The notes under the pieces were generated by a model, which made no database searches, was not told the DNA's origin, and saw only the letters and a list, made by a program, of their open reading frames with translations. This document shows, in pieces, positions 1-7,809 of a stretch of 64,000 nt of DNA. Source of the stretch: Listeria cossartiae subsp. cayugensis (GTDB lineage Bacteria > Bacillota > Bacilli > Lactobacillales > Listeriaceae); assembly GCF_014229095.1 (NCBI RefSeq), contig NZ_JAARZC010000005.1:1-64000 (forward strand), given 5' to 3'. The position numbers were made by a program, and so were the translations under genes. The first letter of the stretch is position 1, and every line of letters starts with the position of its first letter.

Positions 1-124
1 GGAAGTGAAAGAAGCTCCTAAAACTCGTGAACGTCGTCAGCGTAAACCTCGTGCTGAAAAAGAAGAAGTGGTTGAAGAAACGAAGGAAGAAGCTCCACGA
101 CGGAAGCGTCGGAAGCGTGATTAA
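1..124 (+). CDS. 3' end of an unidentified phage early protein (partial)
   Basis: The frame beginning at base 2 is open to a TAA at 122-124 and enters from outside the window, so only the last 40 residues are visible. They are almost entirely charged, with alternating Glu/Lys/Arg and blocks such as RRKRRKRD at the C-terminus. A low-complexity charged tail of this kind is common on phage DNA-binding or recombination proteins, but nothing catalytic can be seen. It lies 24 bases upstream of the exonuclease gene in the same direction and is probably in the same early operon. No function is assigned. Confidence 0.6.
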   Translation, partial: EVKEAPKTRERRQRKPRAEKEEVVEETKEEAPRRKRRKRD

Positions 125-148
125 AAATTAGAAGGAGGAACTAAATAA

Positions 149-760
149 ATGGGTTATGTAGTACTAGATTTTGAAACGACTGGTTTAAATTACAAAGACG
201 ATGACATTATCGAATGTGCAGTAATTAAGTTAGATGATGACTTAAATGAAGTATCACGATTTTCAACATTTGTGCATACTGAAAAAGTGTTAAGTGAAAG
301 GATAACGGAACTAACATCTATCACGCAATCCGATGTTGAAAATGGAATGAAAATTCGTCACTTATACACAATATTAAATTCATTAATTACGAGTGTTGAT
401 ATATTAGTATGTCATCATGTTCCATTCGACTCCGCGTTTTTAAGTGAACTGGGTATTGTTGCAAGTAAATATATTTGCACGAAAACGTTAATGAATATGT
501 TAGAGCCAAATGAGTCATCATCATTAATTGCAGTTTGTGCGCGCTATAATATCAAACATGAAAATGCACATCAAGCAATGAGCGATGTAGAAGCTACTGC
601 AAATATACTACGTGAATTCCGTGATGAACTAGATGATTTGAGTAATACGTTAATTGTAAAAGCTGATAGACCTTTAACATTTATTCCAGCATTTACCAAA
701 TGTATTAGATTAGATGAGAATTGTTTACCAAGCCAAGTATTAAAAGAAGAAGGGAAATGA
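149..760 (+). CDS. DnaQ-like DEDD 3'-5' exonuclease
   Basis: The 203-residue protein has the three exonuclease motifs of the DnaQ/PolC-epsilon superfamily. Exo I is LDFETTGL near residue 6, the middle region around residues 85-95 has CHHVPFDSAF, and Exo III is HQAMSDVEATA near residue 141 with the expected His and Asp. Such enzymes remove nucleotides from DNA 3' ends, for proofreading or recombination. A good ribosome binding site (AGGAGG) sits 8-12 bases before the ATG. Its place before a polymerase and a primase-helicase suggests work in phage replication. The polymerase at 1670 appears to carry its own exonuclease motifs, so this may be a separate trimming or repair activity. Confidence 0.85.
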   Translation: MGYVVLDFETTGLNYKDDDIIECAVIKLDDDLNEVSRFSTFVHTEKVLSERITELTSITQSDVENGMKIRHLYTILNSLITSVDILVCHHVPFDSAFLSELGIVASKYICTKTLMNMLEPNESSSLIAVCARYNIKHENAHQAMSDVEATANILREFRDELDDLSNTLIVKADRPLTFIPAFTKCIRLDENCLPSQVLKEEGK

Positions 761-764
761 ATCA

Positions 765-965
765 ATGAAAAGACAACTTACAGTTAAAGAATCTTATTTT
801 GCAACAACAAAAAAAGAGGCGGAGGATGTTGTTAAAGATGCACTTGAAGATAAGCATTTAATCAAACAATCTATTACCGAAAAATCGAGTAAAAATGGTG
901 ATTATTTTCAGATTGATGTTGAATTTAAATACAATACCGCACGCGGATTAATGGAGGGAGAATAA
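765..965 (+). CDS. small phage protein, unknown
   Basis: A 66-residue, mostly charged protein that I do not recognise. It starts four bases after the exonuclease stop and ends one base before the next start codon, so it is translationally packed into the early operon. No motif, signal peptide or membrane segment is visible. The sequence begins MKRQLTVKESYFATTKKEAE and looks like a compact alpha/beta fold. Conservation of spacing supports it as a real gene. Confidence 0.7.
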   Translation: MKRQLTVKESYFATTKKEAEDVVKDALEDKHLIKQSITEKSSKNGDYFQIDVEFKYNTARGLMEGE

Positions 966-966
966 T

Positions 967-1455
967 ATGAGCGAAGAGAAAAAGAAAATTGACTGGGGAA
1001 AAATGGATAAGTCGTTTGATTTTACTGGAATTGATGAAAAGGTGAAAGAAGCAAGTGGCGGAGGTGGAGACTTCCCCGAAATTCCGGATGATACGTATGA
1101 AGTAGAAGTGGAAAAATTAGAATTAACAACATCTAAAAAAGGTGATCCAATGTTAAGTATTTGGTTCAAGATTTTAGAAGGTGAATTTAAAGGTAGTCGA
1201 CTTTTCTACAATAAAGTGATGCAACCTCAGAACGATCGAGCGTTTGGTTTCCAAGTTCATCAAAATAACATTATGCTACGTGATCTATCTGATTGGGAAG
1301 AAGATGCAGTTGAGTTTGAGAATCTAAAACAATATAATGAGTTAATTTTAGATATTGCGGAATCGATTGAAGAAGATAATTTGGAATATCTTATTGAAAA
1401 AGGAACCAATAAAGGTGGCTACGACACATTTAAGATTGTTGAAATTTTAGAATAA
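967..1455 (+). CDS. DUF669 phage protein, probable single-strand DNA-binding role
   Basis: The 162-residue protein has the DUF669 layout: a short acidic N-terminus, a Gly-rich stretch (ASGGGGDFPEIPDDTYEVEV) near residue 30, then a beta-rich core with KKGDPMLSIWFKILEGEFKGSRLF. DUF669 proteins occur in replication operons of Gram-positive phages and are generally assumed to bind single-stranded DNA or serve recombination; the exact role is not established. The gene has a strong GGAGGGAG ribosome site and is followed directly by a stem-loop at 1459-1484. Its neighbours (exonuclease, polymerase) fit a replication accessory role. Confidence 0.8.
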   Translation: MSEEKKKIDWGKMDKSFDFTGIDEKVKEASGGGGDFPEIPDDTYEVEVEKLELTTSKKGDPMLSIWFKILEGEFKGSRLFYNKVMQPQNDRAFGFQVHQNNIMLRDLSDWEEDAVEFENLKQYNELILDIAESIEEDNLEYLIEKGTNKGGYDTFKIVEILE

Positions 1456-1458
1456 AAT

Positions 1459-1484
1459 AAGGGGCTTCATGCCCCTTTAATAAA
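1459..1484 (+). terminator. stem-loop after the DUF669 gene
   Basis: The sequence AGGGGC-TTCAT-GCCCCT forms a tight 6-bp GC-rich hairpin with a five-base loop, followed only by TTAATAAA. The weak T-run suggests partial termination or message processing that lowers polymerase expression relative to the upstream proteins. Confidence 0.55.
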
Positions 1485-1496
1485 GGAGGTTCGCAA

Positions 1497-1673
1497 ATGG
1501 AATGTTATTTACAAATTACAAATGAAGCCGCCGTGAAAATGATATTGAACGGTGATTATAATGAGTTATGGTTTGAAAAAGACGGTGACATTGTAACGTG
1601 TGAAGATCGTTTACTAGATGTTCACGCACTACCAAAATTTAAATTTTTCGTAAGGTTGTCGGATGAAAAATGA
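1497..1673 (+). CDS. small phage protein (58 aa), unknown
   Basis: A short open frame from ATG 1497 to TGA 1671-1673, preceded by an excellent ribosome site (AAAGGAGGT, 7 bases before the ATG). Its stop overlaps the polymerase start as ATGA, the usual translational coupling arrangement. The product is acidic and begins MECYLQITNEAAVKMI. No family is recognised. The ribosome site and the overlap make this a confident gene despite its size. Confidence 0.75.
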   Translation: MECYLQITNEAAVKMILNGDYNELWFEKDGDIVTCEDRLLDVHALPKFKFFVRLSDEK

Positions 1674-3385
1674 TTTTCTATGACTTTGAAGTTTTCAAAT
1701 ATGATTGGATGGTTTGTATTGTTGATACAAATACACGTAAAGCACAATCGTTTATCAATGATAATGAAGGTTTTAAATCATTCTATGAGAAAAATAAATA
1801 TGAAATTTGGGTAGGTTTTAACTCAAGACACTATGACCAGTTCATTTTAAGAGCCGTAATTTTAGACTTGGATTTAAAGGAACTCAATGATTATATTATC
1901 AAAAAACGTATATCGGGTTGGAAGTTCAGTCAATTATTTTATAAGGTCCAACTATTTAACTACGATGCTAAACTATCACGTGATAAAAGCTTAAAACAGC
2001 TTGAAGCATTCATGGGTCATGATATTCAAGAAACTTCTGTCCCTTTTGATATTGACCGAAAGTTAACCACTCAAGAATTGAAAGATGTAGAAAAATATTG
2101 TTTACATGACGTATATGAAACGATAGAAGTTTTTATGAAAGAATCAACTGAGTTTAATTCACACTTAGCATTGATACAAGAGTTTAATTTACCAATAAGG
2201 CATATTAGTAAGACACAAGCGCAATTAGCTGCTATCATCTTAGATGCAAAAAAACAACCAGACTTAGAAGATGACTATGACATAATTTTACCATCAACAT
2301 TAGATATTGAAAAGTATTCGTATGTTATTGATTACTTCAAAAGTTACACTAAAGATATATGTAAAGAGTTGAAAACGGACATTGCTGATGTGAAACATGT
2401 CTTTGCGGCTGGTGGCGTTCATGGTGCCAAGAAAAATTATATTCATACTTGTCAATCGGACGAGTTAATAATAATGGCTGATGTTGACCAGCTATACCCA
2501 ACCATGATGATTGAATATGATTTATTGTCACGTGGTGTAAGTCGTCCGGAAAAATTTGAGAAGATATTAGAAACAAGTCTTAAATTAAAAGCCGAAGGAC
2601 GGAAAAAAGAACGTGAACCATATAAACGAATATGTAACATCACATACGGCGCCGAAGGAGACAAGTTCAATCCTATGTTTGATGCTCGAAACAGGTTACT
2701 GGTTTGTGTTTATGGTCAGTTGTTCATGCTTGATTTAATTGAAAAATTAGAAGCTATTTCATCATTTGAACTTATTCAGTCGAATACGGATGGTGTGCTA
2801 ATAAAAATCAAAGAAAAAGACTTTGACGTCTTAGACGATATTGTTTTTGAATGGGAAAATCGAACAGGTCTACACATGAGTTTTGACTTCTATCAGAAAG
2901 TAATACAAAAAGATGTTAATAACTATTTGATAATTGATGAAGAAGGTAATTATAAAAGTACAGGTGCATATGTAAAACAATTAAGTGATCTGGATTATGA
3001 TTTGGCGATAGTGAATAAAGCAGTTGTAAATTATTTTGTTCATAATATACCAGTTGAAAATACTATTTTAAATTGTGATCAGTTGATTGAATTTCAGAAG
3101 GTTGTCAAGTTAACAAGTAAGTTCGAGTATGCAACCTACAATCGAAAAAAACAAACTGAAAAAGTGTTTCGGGTATTTGCAAGTACTAATGAAAACGATG
3201 GTGAACTACGCAAGGTCAAAAAGACGGATGATAAGTTAAGTTCTCAAAAAATAGCTAATACTCCGCTTAATTGTTTTATTGATAATAGTGATATTACTGG
3301 TAAGAAAATACCAAGTGAATTGGATAAAAACTGGTATATAAAGCTTGCTAAAAAGAGGATTAAAGACTTTGAAGGAGGTAAATAG
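1670..3385 (+). CDS. phage DNA polymerase, family B-like
   Basis: The 571-residue protein carries both halves of a family B-type polymerase. The N-terminal exonuclease motifs are YDFEVF at residue 4, a region VGFNSRHYDQFI near 50, and YCLHDVYET near 145. The palm motif A is MADVDQLYPTMM near 270, the finger motif B is KRICNITYGAEG near 322, and motif C is QSNTDGVLIKI near 375, where the first Asp of the usual DTD is replaced by Asn. It presumably copies the phage genome with the primase-helicase downstream. A dedicated polymerase is not typical of the classical temperate Listeria phages A118 or PSA as I know them. Assignment is by motif reading only. Confidence 0.85.
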   Translation: MIFYDFEVFKYDWMVCIVDTNTRKAQSFINDNEGFKSFYEKNKYEIWVGFNSRHYDQFILRAVILDLDLKELNDYIIKKRISGWKFSQLFYKVQLFNYDAKLSRDKSLKQLEAFMGHDIQETSVPFDIDRKLTTQELKDVEKYCLHDVYETIEVFMKESTEFNSHLALIQEFNLPIRHISKTQAQLAAIILDAKKQPDLEDDYDIILPSTLDIEKYSYVIDYFKSYTKDICKELKTDIADVKHVFAAGGVHGAKKNYIHTCQSDELIIMADVDQLYPTMMIEYDLLSRGVSRPEKFEKILETSLKLKAEGRKKEREPYKRICNITYGAEGDKFNPMFDARNRLLVCVYGQLFMLDLIEKLEAISSFELIQSNTDGVLIKIKEKDFDVLDDIVFEWENRTGLHMSFDFYQKVIQKDVNNYLIIDEEGNYKSTGAYVKQLSDLDYDLAIVNKAVVNYFVHNIPVENTILNCDQLIEFQKVVKLTSKFEYATYNRKKQTEKVFRVFASTNENDGELRKVKKTDDKLSSQKIANTPLNCFIDNSDITGKKIPSELDKNWYIKLAKKRIKDFEGGK

Positions 3386-3637
3386 ATGTCAGACGAAATG
3401 GAGTATATAGGTAAGATATTATGTCTCAATGCCGTGATTAAAGAACTAAATGACCTTGATTATTCTAATATTCATGATATTGGAATTAACGTTAGTAATG
3501 ATAATATTGACAACAATATGTTGATTAATATTTCAATTCCGTTTCACGTAGCACTTGAAATTATTAAACGGCGTTTTGAAAAAGACTCTGAAAATAATAG
3601 TAATAAATTTAACAATAATGGTGAAAATGATGTATAA
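3386..3637 (+). CDS. small acidic phage protein, unknown
   Basis: An 83-residue Asn/Asp-rich protein beginning directly after the polymerase stop, with an AGGAGGT ribosome site inside the polymerase 3' end. Its own 3' end overlaps the primase-helicase start by about ten bases, suggesting coupled translation. There is no recognisable domain. The C-terminal third (NSNKFNNNGENDV) is low complexity and Asn-rich. Confidence 0.65.
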   Translation: MSDEMEYIGKILCLNAVIKELNDLDYSNIHDIGINVSNDNIDNNMLINISIPFHVALEIIKRRFEKDSENNSNKFNNNGENDV

Positions 3638-5504
3638 AGGTTATTTGAAAGGTAGCGGCAAACACGCCGCTACGAAATTCAAAAATGGAGAGACAGAACT
3701 ACTTTCATTCGAAGAAGCTGAACAGCTAGATGAATATGTGGGTCTACTCGAAGATGGAATTGTGATGGTGGATGTAGATGATTATGCTGATGCTGAAAAA
3801 TTACTTCACATTGTAAATACATTAGAAATTAACTGCTCTGTACTTGAAACTGATAACGGGATGCACTTTTACTTTGATGGCTCCAATCTAACCAGTAACA
3901 AGATTAAATGGTATACAGCAATTGGGATTAAGTGTGATTTTAAGCTTGGTACTAGAAATACACCCGACCCGCTCAAAATCAACAAAAAACCACGTCGTTG
4001 GATTAAAGAATTAGATGAACTGGATGAATTGCCAAAATGGTTGTATCCAATGAACCGCAAGACCAACCAAATTGCAGAACTCGAAGAAGGTGATGGGAGA
4101 AATGATTTTCTATTCACGTATATTCTCACATTGCAATCTGAAAGTTTAAGCAAAGACGAAATCCGCGAAACAATCAATATCATCAATAGATTTATTCTTG
4201 CTGATCCAGTCAGCGACGAAGAACTTAATGTTATATTGCGTGATGAAGCTTTTATGAAAGAATCATTTTTTGTCAAAGGCACATTCCAGCATCACAAATT
4301 TGCGCATTTTATCTTAAAAGAACATCATATTATCACGCTAAACGGTGTCTTACACATATACGACGAAGGCATTTATTCAGACAATCAACTTGACATCGAA
4401 CGCGCTATTATTAAAAATTTACCCGCATTGAATCAATCGAAGCGAAGGGAAGTAGTTAGCTATCTACAAGCAATAGCATCAGAAGGTAAAATGGCGCCAG
4501 TCCATTATGTGGCTGTGGAAAATGGACTGTTAAATATTGAGACATGGGAACTTGAAGAGTTTACGCCCGAATTAGTCATCAAAAATAAAATTCCCATTCG
4601 ATATGTCGCGGATAGTTATTCCGAAGTGACGGACAGAACACTAAATAAGATAGCATGTCAAAATAAGCAGTTACGCGCTGTTATGGATGAACTGTTTGGT
4701 TATATCTTATTACGTCGGAATGAGCTTGGAAAAACGTTTATATTAACCGGAAATGGGTCGAATGGTAAGAGTACATTTTTAAAAATGTTACGCCGATTTG
4801 TTGGGAAAGAATCAACTTCAAGTTTAGATTTAAAAGACTTAAACAAGCAATTTAAAAATGCGATGTTATTTGGTAAACTCGCGAATATCGGTGATGATAT
4901 TGCAAAGACTCCGATTCGTGATTCATCAGAGTTTAAGAAGTTAACGACTGGTGAAGCTATCACCGTTGAGCGAAAAGGACATGACCCTTTTGACTTTGAA
5001 AATTATGCGAAATTGATTTTCTCCGCTAATGAAACACCTATCATTGAAGATAACTCTGATGGTCTTCTACGTCGATTAATGTTGATACCTTTCAATGCGA
5101 AGTTCTCACCTCGCGATGACGATTTTGACCCTTTTATTGTCGACAAATTAATGACAGATGAATCACTAGAATATATGCTACAAATTGCAATAGCATCATT
5201 AAAACGATTGTTGAAGAACAATAAATTTACACAAAGTAATCTAGTTGATGCTGAACTGAACAAATATAAAATATTCAATAGTCCTATCTTAGGATTCTTA
5301 GATGATGTAAATCCTAAGGTAGAAAATGAATCAACTGGTGATATTTTCGCACAATATAATATTTGGTGTCATGAGAATGACTATGAAGCTACTAGTAAAG
5401 TAGTATTTTCTCGCGATGTTTGCAGAATCAAAGGTATGAAGACGAAGAATAGTAAAGTTAATAAAAAACAAGTAAAAATATTTGTTACGGATGAAAAGGG
5501 ATAA
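3627..5504 (+). CDS. phage primase-helicase (P4/D5 family)
   Basis: About 625 residues when started at ATG 3627 (ATG 3630 is equally possible; the frame is open further upstream but overlaps the previous gene heavily). The N-terminal third has acidic strands (DGIVMVDVDDY, then ETDNGMHFYFDG) typical of primase-polymerase domains of mobile elements. The C-terminal half is a superfamily 3/D5-type helicase with Walker A GNGSNGKSTFLKM near residue 374, Walker B-like LANIGDDIAKT near 417 and the sensor stretch LIFSANETP near 455. Such proteins open the origin, unwind DNA and lay primers. The repeat-rich gap right after it is the natural place for that origin. Confidence 0.85.
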   Translation: MMYKGYLKGSGKHAATKFKNGETELLSFEEAEQLDEYVGLLEDGIVMVDVDDYADAEKLLHIVNTLEINCSVLETDNGMHFYFDGSNLTSNKIKWYTAIGIKCDFKLGTRNTPDPLKINKKPRRWIKELDELDELPKWLYPMNRKTNQIAELEEGDGRNDFLFTYILTLQSESLSKDEIRETINIINRFILADPVSDEELNVILRDEAFMKESFFVKGTFQHHKFAHFILKEHHIITLNGVLHIYDEGIYSDNQLDIERAIIKNLPALNQSKRREVVSYLQAIASEGKMAPVHYVAVENGLLNIETWELEEFTPELVIKNKIPIRYVADSYSEVTDRTLNKIACQNKQLRAVMDELFGYILLRRNELGKTFILTGNGSNGKSTFLKMLRRFVGKESTSSLDLKDLNKQFKNAMLFGKLANIGDDIAKTPIRDSSEFKKLTTGEAITVERKGHDPFDFENYAKLIFSANETPIIEDNSDGLLRRLMLIPFNAKFSPRDDDFDPFIVDKLMTDESLEYMLQIAIASLKRLLKNNKFTQSNLVDAELNKYKIFNSPILGFLDDVNPKVENESTGDIFAQYNIWCHENDYEATSKVVFSRDVCRIKGMKTKNSKVNKKQVKIFVTDEKG

Positions 5505-5539
5505 AAAGGTTATTATATCAATGTTCTAGTTATTAAAAC

Positions 5540-5783
5540 GTTACAACAGTTACACATGTTACTACTGAATGTGTAACCTTGATAATAGTTGTACTGTCAA
5601 TGATTAGTTGATATTTAGTTACGGGGTTACAGATGTTTCTAATTTCTTTTATAAGGAAGAAACTAAGAAGATAAATATAATAATAAATAAGAAAATATTA
5701 TATAATGTGTAACCAAAAAAATATCTTAAAGTGTTGATATATAAAGCTTCATCCATCTTTTTAGTTAAAAATCATCTGTAACC
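5540..5783 (+). repeat. GTTAC-core repeats, candidate phage replication origin
   Basis: The 297 bases between the helicase and the next small gene contain the core GTTAC (or GTAAC) at 5540, 5549, 5558, 5573, 5618, 5626, 5709 and 5778. Two copies are extended as AATGTGTAACC (5568-5578 and 5704-5714). Another pair is an exact inverted match, GGTTACAGATG (5625-5635) against CATCTGTAACC (5773-5783). Between them lies a stretch of nearly pure A/T (about 5668-5706) suited to melting. Clustered short repeats, an AT-rich segment and a helicase next door are the usual ingredients of an origin. The assignment is inference. Confidence 0.45.
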
Positions 5784-5801
5784 ATTTAAGGAGTGATTTA
5801 A

Positions 5802-5924
5802 ATGTTCGGATTGTTAATATGCAATATTATTGTGACAAGTATACTTGCTTATTATGTATACAGACTATCTTGTGATTTGTATTCACTTAGAATTGAAATA
5901 TTTCAAAATAAGAAGGTGAAGTGA
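5802..5924 (+). CDS. 40-residue single-pass membrane peptide
   Basis: A short frame from ATG 5802 to TGA 5922-5924 with a clear AAGGAG ribosome site eight bases upstream. Residues 2-22 (FGLLICNIIVTSILAYYVYRL) form one probable membrane helix, followed by a basic tail ending NKKVK. The stop lies five bases before the TTG start of the next gene. Short membrane proteins in this position in phages are unassigned; no function is proposed. Confidence 0.6.
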   Translation: MFGLLICNIIVTSILAYYVYRLSCDLYSLRIEIFQNKKVK

Positions 5925-5928
5925 TACT

Positions 5929-6450
5929 TTGAAATTAAATAAGAATGATATTCGTTTGATTGTGAAGACTGTGAAAGAAGTGAATCGCGATGAACTAGAT
6001 GACAAGCAACGCGAGCGAAAGAACTGGAAGTTACGTAATGTAAAGTTACTCATGACAAACTACCGATTATTAAAAAGATATTGTAATGATGTCACTGATC
6101 AGATTGACGTCATTGAGAGTATTCTTGAAGAACTAGGACGAGAAAGTTTAATACTTCATTCTATCAATGATAACAAGTTGAAGACGCAAGCAATGATGAA
6201 GCATGTTGACAATGTACTAAATGTGTATGAAGATAATTGCTTAAATGGCAATCATGAAGATCAACGACGATATAAATTGTTGTACGAGTTTCATGTAAAG
6301 GAACCTCAATTATCAACAAACCGCATTTGTGAAAAGTATAATATCAGTCGAGCTTCATTGTATCGCGAATTGAAACGAGCCTATGAAACAATCGTCATTC
6401 TAATGTTTGGTATTGATTCGTTTGATGATTTAGCAGACTATAAAGGCTAG
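5929..6450 (+). CDS. ArpU/RinA-like late transcription regulator
   Basis: The 173-residue protein has a long charged helical N-terminus and a C-terminal helix-turn-helix (ICEKYNISRASLYRELKRAYETIVILMFG, residues 126-154). Small proteins of this design just before HNH/terminase genes in Gram-positive phages belong to the ArpU/RinA/DUF1492 group, some of which switch on the late genes. The start is the TTG at 5929, placed after an AAGGTG site. A stem-loop terminator follows at 6559, separating the early and late units. Confidence 0.6.
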   Translation: MKLNKNDIRLIVKTVKEVNRDELDDKQRERKNWKLRNVKLLMTNYRLLKRYCNDVTDQIDVIESILEELGRESLILHSINDNKLKTQAMMKHVDNVLNVYEDNCLNGNHEDQRRYKLLYEFHVKEPQLSTNRICEKYNISRASLYRELKRAYETIVILMFGIDSFDDLADYKG

Positions 6451-6558
6451 TGAGAAAAAGACGAGAACAACATGAGACAACTAACATGTTATTATGATAG
6501 TGTGAGATAGTTAGCTAATACATCTAATTATTTCAAACTGAATAGTTACCTCCTTCTT

Positions 6559-6590
6559 GAACTCACCTCATATTATTGGGGTGGGTTTTT
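6559..6590 (+). terminator. rho-independent terminator between early and late genes
   Basis: CTCACCTC and GGGGTGGG can pair (with G-T and slipped pairs) around an AT-rich loop, and are followed by GTTTTTG. The 177-base gap 6451-6627 around it holds no convincing gene; a late promoter may lie here but I cannot place one reliably. Confidence 0.6.
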
Positions 6591-6627
6591 GTTATGAGTT
6601 GGCTAATTAAAAGGAGTTGATTTTAAA

Positions 6628-6945
6628 ATGATTATTAAAACGGATAGTAATAGTAATGGTACATTTTACTGGGATAATGTGGAGAAGCGTACGCGTTTTG
6701 TTCGTAAGGGTGAGACACCCGAATTTGAAGTTGTTGAGAATCCGGAAACTATGTTACATGTTGAAACACCTGAGAAGCAGACTATAGAAACAACAGAGAC
6801 TAAAAAACAAACAGACGACATTCAACTACTAACAGTCAAACAGTTACGTGAAGTAGTCAAAGACAAAGGTCTTGATGTTCCAGCTAATGCAGATAAGAAG
6901 ACACTCATTGATGCCATCGTTCAAGCGGATGAAGATGATGAATAA
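6628..6945 (+). CDS. phage protein with C-terminal HeH/SAP-type domain
   Basis: The 105-residue protein ends in LLTVKQLREVVKDKGLDVPANADKKTLID (about residues 67-98), which matches the helix-extended-loop-helix pattern of HeH/LEM/SAP domains that bind DNA. The N-terminal part (FYWDNVEKRTRFVRKGETPEFE) looks like the short beta module often found in head-region proteins. It has a good AAGGAG site and its stop overlaps the HNH start codon by one base. A DNA-packaging accessory role is likely, but this is inference. Confidence 0.6.
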   Translation: MIIKTDSNSNGTFYWDNVEKRTRFVRKGETPEFEVVENPETMLHVETPEKQTIETTETKKQTDDIQLLTVKQLREVVKDKGLDVPANADKKTLIDAIVQADEDDE

Positions 6946-7346
6946 TGAAGTACTGTTCTTATCCAGCATGTCACAATAAGATACCATCTGGATTATATTG
7001 TGATGATCATAAGCGAAGACCTAAACGGAAAAAATATTATAGTAAAAATAAATCATTCTATAACACCGATGCGTGGGAAGATTTACGAAGCGCTGTTTAT
7101 AGTCGGGATGGTGGCTTATGTCAGCATTGTGGTAAGTTTGTCTTTGGTCGTGATGCACAAGTTCATCATGTGATTCCAATTTGGAAAAATCCAGAATTAA
7201 AGTTAGATATAAATAATGTGATTTTAGTTTGTGCAACCTGTCATCCGAAATTGGAAACGAAGCCCCCCCGTACTAAAAAAAATTATTTTGATTCTTGGGG
7301 GATAGGTAGCGGGGAGGCACGCGGAGAACTCCGAGAGAAAAAATAA
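6945..7346 (+). CDS. HNH endonuclease
   Basis: The 133-residue protein shows a zinc-ribbon-like start (CSYPACHNKIPSGLYCDDH) and a classic HNH core: CQHCG near residue 61, VHHVIP near 75, LDINNVILVCATCHPKLE near 90. HNH nucleases next to terminase genes assist cutting at cos sites in HK97-type phages. A run of seven C at 7263-7269 sits in the part of the gene after the HNH core, encoding KPPRTKK, and could be a slippage site. Position, size and motifs agree with the family. Confidence 0.9.
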   Translation: MKYCSYPACHNKIPSGLYCDDHKRRPKRKKYYSKNKSFYNTDAWEDLRSAVYSRDGGLCQHCGKFVFGRDAQVHHVIPIWKNPELKLDINNVILVCATCHPKLETKPPRTKKNYFDSWGIGSGEARGELREKK

Positions 7347-7368
7347 AAATTAAGAGGGGGTGTAAAGT

Positions 7369-7809
7369 TTGGCGACAAAACGGCAATTACTTGCAGATGA
7401 AGCGCATAAAGCTAGAACGATTGAACAAGATAGGGTAAAAGAAATCTTAGTAGCAAATGGAACTTGGTCTACTGCTTTATACCCTCTCTTAGAAACGTAT
7501 TTGGATGCTTTCGAAATATATTTTGTTATGTATAATGATTGGCGAAGTATTGGATTTAAAGCTACGAAACGACATAGAAATAAAGCTGGTGCAACTAATG
7601 AAGTTAAACATCCATTAGCGCAACAAGTCGAAACGTGGTCATTAAAAAAAGCCAAATATTTAAATCAGCTTGGACTAGATAGTAAAAATAAAAAGCTGAA
7701 AAATACAGGTCAATTAATTGCTGAAAAAACAAATGTCAGCAAAAAGGAAAAAAATAACAAGCTTGTTGACTTTAAGAAGCGGCATATGGCGGGAGGAAAT
7801 ACATCATGA
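7369..7809 (+). CDS. terminase small subunit (P27 family-like)
   Basis: A 146-residue basic protein between HNH and the large terminase, the fixed position of the small subunit that recognises phage DNA for packaging. The N-terminus is helical, the middle (LLETYLDAFEIYFVMYNDWRSIG) resembles P27-family proteins, and the Lys-rich C-terminus is typical. It starts at TTG 7369 after AGAGGGGG. The stop overlaps the large subunit start by four bases. Family assignment rests on position and overall look rather than a catalytic motif. Confidence 0.75.
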   Translation: MATKRQLLADEAHKARTIEQDRVKEILVANGTWSTALYPLLETYLDAFEIYFVMYNDWRSIGFKATKRHRNKAGATNEVKHPLAQQVETWSLKKAKYLNQLGLDSKNKKLKNTGQLIAEKTNVSKKEKNNKLVDFKKRHMAGGNTS

